A DNA stretch of 39,696 bases, from positions 761,856 to 801,551 of the forward strand of contig NW_019775524.1 in assembly GCF_001039355.2 (NCBI RefSeq), written 5' to 3'. The notes below the pieces were generated by a model. That model saw only the letters and a list, made by a program, of their open reading frames with translations, was not told where the DNA came from and made no database searches. Each line of letters opens with the position of its first letter. Positions within the stretch are counted from its first letter, which is position 1. Position numbers and translations under genes: made by a program. Below are positions 31,476 through 39,696 of this stretch, in pieces. The stretch is from Lingula anatina (taxonomy: Eukaryota > Brachiopoda > Lingulata > Lingulida > Lingulidae).

Positions 31476-32252
31476 TTTGGTTGTCTGGAATGGGAGGGTG
31501 GCCCAGTTGTCTGTATGGCTTCATTTTCAGATTTAGATATGATGTTGGTGCTTCCTTCTATGGATGTTAAAGCTGGCTCTTCTCTTTTTTAGTTTTTTAA
31601 AAATATTTTTGGCTGAAGCAACCCTTTTTGGTCCCTTCCTCTCTCTCTTTCTCTCTCTCACTTACCCTCACAAGCATATGCACACACACAACATATATAT
31701 AATATAAAGAAAAAAAAATTGGAGAAAAGTAGGTCTCTCTCCCAACCAGAAAATCAGTGAGAAGACCCTTTTTCTTTGGGTACTTGTATATTTTAAACCC
31801 AACTATCTTGGTTGAAAAAAGAACTAGAATGAATCTTCTGGCCTCTTTGTAATTGGAAATTTATTCTTTAAGGTGCTCATCCCTAAGAGATGTTGTTCAG
31901 TTCAAATAATATATGCCCTTCTTTAACAGCTACCCAGGACGAAACCCCAGACGTGAAAATTGGTGTAGTTTACATCAAGCTGAATGAAGTAGTTAATTAT
32001 ACTTTCTGCTTGTCAAGTTCCAGTCTTAGCAGAGTGCATTTGTATGCTTTTCAGAGCTACTTCAAGGAGATCATTTTGCTTCTTTATAGAAACCCACAAG
32101 CTCCTGTTTTTTTTTCTCCTCCTTTTTTTCTTGCCATAGTATTTGTACATTTGTGCATTCCATAGTGATGTCTGTACTTTTTTCTTTATATATACAGAGT
32201 AGAACATTATCTCTTAAACGAGTTTAAAATCCTTCAAGGCACTGGAGTTTGC

Positions 32253-32253
32253 C

Positions 32254-32290
<37 letters not shown>
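32253..32290. repeat. (CT)n(CA)n microsatellite
   Basis: About 11 CT units then about 8 CA units. Confidence 0.95.
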
Positions 32291-32621
32291 TACATACACA
32301 CTCATTAAAATAATTCACTCTCTGCTCCTCACAGTTGGGGTTTCATCAGTTAAAAACGTCACTAATAACACTGATGAACAAATAGGAATAAAAAAGACAC
32401 CCCAGGTGACCAGTAAACCAACACCTCGGTGTGTGCGGTCATCTATCATAGTGGACATCAGAGGTTGAATGAAACCACTCGCCAACTGTCCAGTCCACTT
32501 CAAAAGCCATTCAAGTCTGAAGATGAAGTGTCTGTCTATTTCAAGGGTCAGCCACTCAGAACAATGGTCTGATTGAAGTGGTCATTGTTGTCTTATTTGA
32601 AGGGTGATTGATTGTGTGGAG

Positions 32622-32666
32622 TTTTTTTTTTTTTTTTTTTTTTTTGGTTTTTTGGGGGGGGGGGGT
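32622..32666. repeat. T(n)G(n) tract
   Basis: About 24 T, GG, six T, then 13 G; same orientation as the other T-to-G tracts. Confidence 0.9.
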
Positions 32667-32771
32667 AGTGTTTGGTGGTCTCTCTTTTCTCTTATGCCAC
32701 CTCTTGCTTGCTCATTAGCCCCCACACAGTTACATTTATATATGTGTACTTAATAGTTGTGGAAATGGCAT

Positions 32772-32772
<1 letters not shown>

Positions 32773-32804
<32 letters not shown>
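32773..32804. repeat. (CA)n microsatellite
   Basis: About 16 CA units. Confidence 0.95.
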
Positions 32805-32808
<4 letters not shown>

Positions 32809-33073
32809 AAAAAACAAATCATCCCACAGGCACCCATTACAACCCTCTACTTCGTATTTTCTTAAATGCTAGTGATGGGACAGATTATTTCCCCAAGTGG
32901 AGAAAAGCTCTATAGCTGATTGTTGCCCAATATTTTTCAATTGCCTCACATTTTCTAGTATTTTTAAAGCATTTACCATTTACAGATGCACACAGCAGTG
33001 GGCTTTTTAAGCAAATGAAGACAACTAACTTAAAGTTTTTTGAATCAGCGTTTCAAAGTTTAACTCTGAAGAC

Positions 33074-33101
33074 TTTTTTTTTTTTTTTGGGGGGGGGGGG
33101 A
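33074..33101. repeat. T(n)G(n) tract
   Basis: About 14 T followed by about 12 G, then AGGTG. Confidence 0.9.
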
Positions 33102-33749
33102 GGTGATTTATTCATCGTGCTCCAAATTTACTGTGTACTTACCAAGGGTTCCCAGCCATGTGTGAAATGGAAGCTGGTACTGTGGAGGGGTCTATTAAAG
33201 TGACATAAAAAATACAGGACTGTTCATCAAATGAAGACTGGGTTCAAGTGGATAAGTGACTCTGGAGCGAATAAAAGAGAGGGAGGTTAGCTGTGAGGAG
33301 AGGTAAATTAGGGAAAATGTGGAAAAATTTTTTGTGATACAAGCAGTCATACATTTTTCACCAATTCAGTCTTTGTGTTTTGTTATTTCAAGCAATAATT
33401 GAAAGGGGTTTAATTCTCTCTTTGAGAAAAAAAAAGACTCAGTGAAATAAAAACAATTGACTTAAAAAAATGAGGAAAAGTCTAAATTGTACTGACCTTT
33501 ACGAGTATTGGACCAAGTGCAAAAAATGACGAAAGACTGTTAAGTTTGTTGAATTGCTTGAGTAGTTGTATTGGTAGTGTTGTGGGAATTATCAATGGGT
33601 AAAATAGTACGTAGTAGAATCATGTGGAAACAGCGGTAATGCCAAAAACATTTGTGGTAGATATGACACAAATTAAGTAGCAGTAGACCATGGATGCATG
33701 TTTTTAGGTGGTGGACAAAACTGTAACCCCTTGCCACTATTTGCAGAAT

Positions 33750-33780
33750 TTTTTTTTTTTTTTTTGGGGGGGGGGGGGGG
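33750..33780. repeat. T(n)G(n) tract
   Basis: About 16 T followed by about 14 G, then CTTGG. Confidence 0.9.
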
Positions 33781-33865
33781 CTTGGAATCAGTCTTGAATC
33801 CTCCAAAAAATTGTATCCATAAACTTACTTTGTAAAAAGGTGAAGAGGGGTGTTCCCTTCTTTTA

Positions 33866-34080
33866 GACCCCATTTCCAGAGATTAGATCGATCTGTTTTA
33901 GATCGACCTAACTTCCTGGGGGTTCACGCTAAATAGCTGTCAGCTGAGCGGACACAAAAGTTAATTACCCCCTTACAGCTTGTAGTAGGCGGGACGGACA
34001 TTTAAGCCGGATTATCTGACAGTAATCTGGTGAGACTCCCCGCAGGGATAGATCGATATAAAAGCCCTGGGAATACAGCC
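33866..34080. mobile_element. Harbinger-like MITE, family A copy 3
   Basis: 215 bp with TTA on both sides (33863-33865, 34081-34083). Ends are GACCCCATTTCCAGAG and (inverted) GGCTGTATTCCCAGGG. The interior is collinear with the 13690 copy and is the inverse of 38013-38226, sharing GTAGTAGGCGGGACGGACAT and GATTATCTGACAGTAATCTG. Confidence 0.88.
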
Positions 34081-34149
34081 TTATTCACCAGTATGTAGGG
34101 TTATATGCCACTGTGTAGGTCTGGTTGCATCTCAGTCTGTGGCCTATCT

Positions 34150-34217
<68 letters not shown>
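34150..34217. repeat. (CA)n(GA)n microsatellite
   Basis: Six CA units then about 28 GA units. Confidence 0.95.
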
Positions 34218-34222
<5 letters not shown>

Positions 34223-34376
34223 AAGAGGGAGAGAGAGAAGTATTATTTTTATAAGGCACAAATATACGTAGCAAAAAAAAAGTGACATATTTAATAGAAA
34301 TAATATGTAGGTTAACATTTAAACAAGATTGAAATATCTCTGTGGTCAACCTCAAGCTCCAGGATAATAGTTTTTA

Positions 34377-34863
34377 GGGGCCATTCCTAATGAAACGAGC
34401 ATTGTACATGGAATGATCCAACTCTGTGGGGACTCTTGCTGAATGCAATCTGATTAACTGAGTGACATGCCATCTCTTGTTGCCAACCTATTCATATAAT
34501 CTTCAGCTTTTCTGTATTCTACTTAAGCCTAGGTCCCAACTACGTTTTGGACGCACGGTTTTTTAGTTCCTTGCGTCCGGCTAGGACATAGCTAGATCGC
34601 ACGTAACGGCTGTTGATCATGTTGAAAAGTTACTACGTGCTGTTTGCATCCTCCAAAAGTTGCACGATGGACGTGCTCCTCATGCATGAACTCCCAAGTT
34701 TTCCCCATTTTTTTGGCCGTAGACCACACGTAGCAGCCCGTACGTTCGGTTGGGTCCTAGGCTTTAATGCCAGAAAAAGGCATGGTAGACTTAATCTGAT
34801 GCGAGATTCGCTCCAGACTTGTATCGATCTATATAGCATGTTAAGTTCATTGGGAATGGGCCC
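34377..34863. mobile_element. Harbinger-like MITE, family B copy 2 (interrupted)
   Basis: 487 bp with TTA on both sides (34374-34376, 34864-34866). Ends are GGGGCCATTCCTAATG and (inverted) GGGCCCATTCCCAATG. The outer parts align to the 251-bp copy at 36522-36772. About 240 bp of unrelated DNA (34527-34762) is inserted after CTGTATTCTAC. Confidence 0.88.
34527..34762. mobile_element. Nested MITE flanked by TTAA
   Basis: Inverted ends GCCTAGGTCCCAAC (34527-34540) and GTTGGGTCCTAGGC (34749-34762) match at 13 of 14. TTAA lies directly left (34523-34526) and one base beyond the right end (34764-34767). TTAA duplication is typical of piggyBac elements; the ends are not ones I know. The open frames on both strands here are chance. 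Confidence 0.8.
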
Positions 34864-35600
34864 TTAGACATGTGTTTTCAATATAGACCCTCATCTACTT
34901 TGTAGTTAAAAACACATTTACAAAAATATTGAGCTTCAAGTTTTGTGTTAGAGAGATTTGATATCTGATAGTTTGCCAAAAAAAGGTTGTTAAATTGAAG
35001 TAGTTAATAGGTTTTCAAATTTATTAGGTACTTGAGAACCTGCAGTTGCGGTTTGGGTTACAACATTTCTTTTTGTGTATTTATGTACCATTTATGTGCT
35101 AGGACATTTGATTTCTTTTTATTCGATAATTTTGATATATTATATTTTAAGCATAAAACATGTACTGGTGCATAGTGTAGTTGAGCATGGATTTACCTTA
35201 TATTTTCCGGTTGCAATTAGTATGTGTTTTAGCTATTTTGGATCAGATGTTTTGTAGGAGAAAAATCAGATGGATGTGAGTTGCAGGGGGGTGGTCTATT
35301 AAAATGAATTAAACTTACCATTTTTATGTTACAAACAGATTAACAGTTTAAGCCCACAGTTACACTGAAAGAGAAGACTTTGCAACATAGAAACATCGGG
35401 ATTTTTAACTTTCTTTGTCATTGCTCTAACATTATTGGGTCCCTTGAAATTAAAGTAAATTCTAAATATGTTCTGCCTCTCTTACTGAGAATATGTAAGA
35501 TTTATTGTATATAGGCAAATTTACCATTGATTGAGTTCATAACCTAGATGTGGCTTTATTTACTAGCTTTCTGGCATAAAAGAAATTGTCTCAGAGTGAG

Positions 35601-35617
35601 TTGGGGGGGGGGGGGGA
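35601..35617. repeat. G homopolymer
   Basis: About 16 consecutive G. Confidence 0.9.
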
Positions 35618-36286
35618 GAAATGGGAGGAATCTGTCCATGCACTAGGAATAGTGGATAATCCTTGATAATCACCCTAAAGCTGTTATTAGAGACCCTCCC
35701 AGTTAATCCCACCTTATCCTATTTAGGGTGATCACTCGCCTGGAATGAAGTGAACTTCACTTTTATAGTTTGTACAGAATAGTTGAGTTGAAGAGATTTT
35801 AAAGCTTGATCAAATACCATTGCTGTTTTTCTTTGATTTATTTATTAAGGATTTAGGGACTTTAGGCTGTGGTGATCATTGTCTTAATTTGAACAAATTG
35901 ATTAATTGTAGTTTTTCTTTAACAATGTTTTGTCGTTAATTCCCAAAAGGATGATTGCTCACCTTTGAATGGTAAATTGATTTCATGTCAAAAATTGTTA
36001 AGTGAAAATGATGAATCTTTTTTCTTTTATGAAATAGTGAAAGAAATGAGATGTTCGAAACATGTACATTCCAACTTGCAAAAAGAAAATAAAAATACTT
36101 ATTAAATTTTTTTGTTAGTATGTATGTATGCATAAGTATACATGTATAAACAGGAGTTGTGCAAACTACAGGTCTCTGCAAATTCCACTGTCAATATCAG
36201 TACATATTCCCATGTCAAACAGTGTTAAGCAGGTGATGTTTAACAAGAATTCAAGACCTACCAGCAACAGTGATAAGAGAAAATAT

Positions 36287-36380
36287 TCTCTGTCTTTGTC
36301 AGATACTCTGGTACCTGAGAGACATCCTGAGTTCTCTCTGCCTTTTTTAAATACTCTGGTACATGAGAGGTACCCAGAGT
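36287..36380. repeat. Tandem repeat, two units of about 46-48 bp
   Basis: Both units contain ATACTCTGGTACNTGAGAG followed by CC(T/C)GAGT or CCAGAGT. CTCTGGTACCTGAGAG is itself nearly palindromic. Confidence 0.85.
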
Positions 36381-36521
36381 TTAATGATTTACCTGGAACT
36401 AAAAAAACTAGCATCACCATCAGGCATAGAAACTGGCATAGATATTATGATGACAGATTTGATTTTCTTGTGTGTGTGTGTGTGGGGGGGGGGGGGGGAA
36501 CACAGAAGGGTGCTGCTAATA

Positions 36522-36772
36522 GGGCCCATTCCCAATGAAACTATCAATTTCTAGAAAAATTCTCTGCGTGGACTCTCACTGAATGCAATCAGATTAACAG
36601 GTTAACACGCCTCTTCTTGGTTTAAATGTACTTGTATAATCACCAGTTTCTCTGTATTCTACTCAACAACAGGATGTATTTTTTATCTGTAAATCTGATG
36701 TCATTCAGCGAGAGTCCCTACGGAGTTGGATCGATCAATGTAGAACAAAAGTTAAAAATTGGAAATGAGCCC
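36522..36772. mobile_element. Harbinger-like MITE, family B copy 3 (uninterrupted)
   Basis: 251 bp. Ends are GGGCCCATTCCCAATG and (inverted) GGGCTCATTTCCAATT. It contains CTGTATTCTACTCAACAAC, the uninterrupted version of the site occupied in the 34377 copy. The flanks ATA and ATT are an imperfect 3-bp duplication. A G tract after (GT)n lies just left (36471-36498). Confidence 0.85.
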
Positions 36773-37187
36773 ATTGAGTCAAGTTCTCGTTGGTCTCTTA
36801 AACTCAGGGTGTTTCTGGACACCACAGAGCTATTCTGATGATGAAACTGGGTGTCCAGGAATCTCAGATACGCTGGGTGCTGGGAGGTAAACTAAGGGTT
36901 AATTGGCTATGCAAACAGACACTTGTCTGTCTGAGGGATGCCGAGGAGGTAATTTGTACCCCTGACCTACACGGCTCAGACGTGATAAAGAGCTGGAAAT
37001 TTGTTCAAGGAGATCAAACATGTCCGTCATCTTGTTTGGTGAAGTACAAATGAGCAGATCAAATGGTGACTTTGATCTTGTATTGAGTATGTTTGTGGTA
37101 GTAGGAAAGCTATACCATGTGCTTCTACTACCAGTACAGCTTGGTATTCCCAGCCAAAATAACTGGTGTTTAAAGAGATGTACTGCC

Positions 37188-37330
37188 TTTCTCTCCCTCC
37201 CTTCCTCTACCCCCCCCCCCATTCTTCCTCCTTCCCTTCATCTCTTCTCCTCCTTCTCTTTCCTTCTCTTACTCTCTCTCTCTCTCTCCTTCTCTCTCCC
37301 TTTCTGTTACTTTTGTTTCTCTCTCTTCCC
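37188..37330. repeat. Pyrimidine-rich tract with (CT)n
   Basis: About 140 bp of almost pure C and T, giving long Ser/Leu/Pro phantom frames on the + strand. Confidence 0.9.
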
Positions 37331-38012
37331 CAATGTGATAGATATATCAATAGAAAAGATCACATAGAAGCAAGATCCCAGTCCTTCAGGTCAAATAATG
37401 GACCTAAATGTTAACTAGTGAACACTTCTGCTGAGATGAATAGCTTCATGGTCTCTCCTACTTATACCAGTCTAGACGGCTCATTTCATCACAGGCATGT
37501 TTACACTGTATTGAAAGATGATCTGATGAAGATGCAAACCTGGTGTGCATACCTTTTTCACCTGTAAAGTTATGATCTACACAAAAAACCTATCCTAATG
37601 TGCTAACATGATAAAGCTGCAGAAGGTAGTCTTAACATGGTATTGTTTTTATATGTTAGTAATATCTGACATCCAGGTTCGATTTTGGGTTGATCCACTA
37701 AGCAATGTATAAACCCTCCTCACCACTAAACTTTTTCTTATATAGTATTGTGTGGCTTAGTAACCATTTTTTGACTTGTATTTTTATACTTTTGTCTTTT
37801 GAATATAGGATGAGATCATTTACTGCTGTATTAAAGGAAGAAAGGGTGTATGTTTCTCTGACTTTGATCTCACACATAACAAAGTAAACTGACTTGGCAG
37901 AATAAAAGGAACATGCATGATGACTTTTATACAATATGATTAACATACTGTTTCTAATGTGTATTGTTTAAATGAATGGAAAGAGACAACTGTGTGAATT
38001 CATGTTGACTAA

Positions 38013-38226
38013 GGGCGTATTCCCAGACATTTAGATCGATCTATCCTCGTGGGGAGTCTCACTAGATTACTGTCAGATAATCCAGCTTAAATGTCCGTCC
38101 CGCCTACTACAAGCTGTAAGGGGGTAATTAACTTTCGTGCCCGCTCGGCTAACAGCTATTTAGCGTGAACCCCCAGGGAGTTAGGTCCATCTAGTTTGGA
38201 TCGATCTAATCTCTGGGAATGGGGTC
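38013..38226. mobile_element. Harbinger-like MITE, family A copy 4 (inverted)
   Basis: 214 bp with TAA on both sides (38010-38012, 38227-38229). Ends are GGGCGTATTCCCAGAC and (inverted) GACCCCATTCCCAGAG. It is close to the reverse complement of 33866-34080. Confidence 0.88.
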
Positions 38227-38251
38227 TAAGCCTAAGGTCAAAATTTTTATT

Positions 38252-38400
38252 GGACTACTACAGAACTGCTATAGGAAAAAATGTAGCAAATTGTATGAGA
38301 CTCCTGTAAGACTGCTAAAGAAGAAATATAGAAAAATTCTATAGGACTAATAGGACTGCTAAAGGAAAAATGTGGAAAATTCCATGGGACTACTTCATAT
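38252..38400. repeat. Tandem repeat, about 3.5 units of 43-46 bp
   Basis: Units begin GGACTACTACAGAACTGC, GAGACTCCTGTAAGACTGC and AGGACTAATAGGACTGC, each followed by TAAAGGAAAAATGTGGAAAA-like sequence. It starts 25 bp after the MITE's right end. Confidence 0.85.
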
Positions 38401-39676
38401 AAATGCTGTGTTGGAAAAACCAAAGGAATCTAATGGGAAATTATTTGGCAATTCACGAAAGTGGAAAATATATTAATGTGAAAAATAAATGATGGAGTAT
38501 GCTTATCCTTCCAAAACAGTCTAATAATAACAGTTATTCAGCTTGTATATAAAAGATACATTAAGACAGATTTCTGTAACAAACATTTGAAAAAATAAAA
38601 CACACACACATTAGTTACTGTTTATGTTTTGTTGATTATATCTGCACTTCAATATTTTTTGTACAACAGGAGAAAATATTTTGATACATGTATACCAATA
38701 TTTATGAATGTTAACAGATTGCTTTATTTGAAGGGTTCAATTAAATTGGTAATCAAGTTTTATAATTCAAGAGTCGCAGAATGGACTGTGATTTCTGTGG
38801 CATGATCGATAAATGAGTCCTTTGTTGAATCAAAGTGGATTACTTGTCATTTGAGAACTCTAAACATTAATTGTCATGTACTTAAGATGGATGGTTGCTT
38901 TTTTATCATAACCAGGGTTGGATGGATAGAATGAATGGAACTGTTTCTCATTTTGTGAGGAAAATCTGAATTGGCAAATAATTTGTTACATCTATTGTTG
39001 TGCATGATACCTGAATGATTGTTTTTTATTTAAAAAAGGAAGAAAAAACTTTTTACCCACTTTGTGGAAAAAATATCTAAATTGGCAAGTAATGAAGTGC
39101 TTTAAAACACACATTATGGCAGGTGGTTTTTGTTTATGTAGACTGTTGCCAGCTAAAATGAACAGCCCTTTCCAAATATTTTTGAAAAAGAATTTCCTGC
39201 AATATTTTAAAAGCCAGTGTGGTTACATAATTTTCTTTCTTCAGACAGAGTGTTTCAGTAAAAGATTGTATTGTATTTAATGCCTTCAGCATGTAGGCAT
39301 CGTCTGTTAAAGATGGTTGAAATACCACTATAAATATAGGCATCTTTCAACCACATCCTTCGGTGTGTATAATCTTTTTTCTTGCATAAAATGGTATGTT
39401 TCTGAAGTTTTGATCAAAATTGATTTGAGTTTCAGTGGCAGGTGGAGAGGGAAAACTGGTTAGAAAGAACATTGGATTAATTTGTGAGATATTTTGTTTT
39501 AATTCTTCAAATTGATTTAGTCTGGAATTGGTCAGTTGGTTTATGGTGTTAATGAAATGGATAAACAGTTTTTTTTTAAGCTTGGTGCACTTAACAAGGA
39601 CTATCATTGAACTTAAACATTAATGTGGTAAGGCCAAGGAAAGTGAAATGTAAGTGTCTTGCAAAGACACTTGTCC

Positions 39677-39696
39677 ATTTTTTTTTTTTTTTTTTT
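39677..39696. repeat. Terminal poly(T)
   Basis: The window ends in a run of about 20 T, so the tract may continue. Confidence 0.9.

Larger units (their letters stand above)
31351..39696. other. Large intron, right part
   Basis: Holds three T(n)G(n) tracts, several microsatellites, MITEs at 33866-34080, 34377-34863, 36522-36772 and 38013-38226, and tandem repeats at 36287-36380 and 38252-38400. No PH, ArfGAP or ankyrin exon was found. From about 38400 to the final poly(T) I see only AT-rich unique DNA. A stretch at 36780-37060 is less AT-rich than its surroundings. Confidence 0.5.

Noticed and set aside
31890-32165. Open frame after a ttaacag acceptor, starting A-T-Q-D-E-T-P-D-V-K-I
   Set aside because: The first residues look exon-like, but the acceptor is weak, no donor fits and it does not resemble the expected PH domain.
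34613-34867. Open frames of 84 and 68 codons on opposite strands
   Set aside because: They lie across the nested MITE and its host MITE; no homology to a transposase is seen.
37676-37700. GGTTCGATTTTGGG, like a tRNA B box
   Set aside because: No matching A box, no acceptor stem and no cloverleaf around it.
37808-37887. Possible exon after gaatatag with two open frames
   Set aside because: Weak acceptor, short, both frames equally open, no recognisable protein.

Overview
This is animal nuclear DNA. Its genes are split by introns with GT-AG borders, it is AT-rich, and it is full of microsatellites, homopolymer tracts and small non-autonomous transposons; there are no bacterial-style operons. 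I recognise two genes. Their protein type and the repeat landscape suggest an invertebrate, perhaps a lophotrochozoan, but the sequence alone does not fix the taxon.

Layout. On the + strand, six exons (2859-2912, 3695-3753, 4814-4997, 5627-5671, 5987-6082, 15559-15633) join in frame into 171 residues. These match the second half of the BAR domain of an ACAP-type Arf GTPase-activating protein (ACAP2-like). The start of the gene lies left of the window. The PH, ArfGAP and ankyrin exons were not found, so the intron after 15633 probably runs past the right edge (more than 24 kb). Inside the 9.5-kb intron 6083-15558 there is a candidate alternative last exon at 9632. It has a strong acceptor, a short basic tail, a stop and two AATAAA signals, and it would make a BAR-only short form.

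On the - strand, nested in the large last intron, is a single-exon gene (20493-22291) for a secreted protein with about 19 leucine-rich repeats. One missing base near 21225-21227 breaks its frame. This is either an assembly error or a real frameshift.

The rest is intronic or flanking DNA. The main occupants are short inverted-repeat elements (about 150-490 bp) with GGGC/GACC-type ends and, in the clearest copies, 3-bp target duplications (TTA/TAA, once TAG, once CAA). They look like PIF/Harbinger (Tourist-like) MITEs. One of them has been entered by a second element flanked by TTAA, and another is a near-perfect foldback. There is also a hAT-like MITE, several tandem arrays (including an (ATC)n/hairpin minisatellite at 26240-26505 and decayed arrays at 8837-9100 and about 25990-27490), and a recurring T(n)G(n) tract seen at least six times in one orientation. 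A 25-N gap sits at 13248-13272.

I found no rRNA, tRNA, CRISPR or prokaryotic defence system. The most interesting items are the alternative ACAP terminal exon, the frame-broken nested LRR gene and the nested MITE with its matching empty-site copy.
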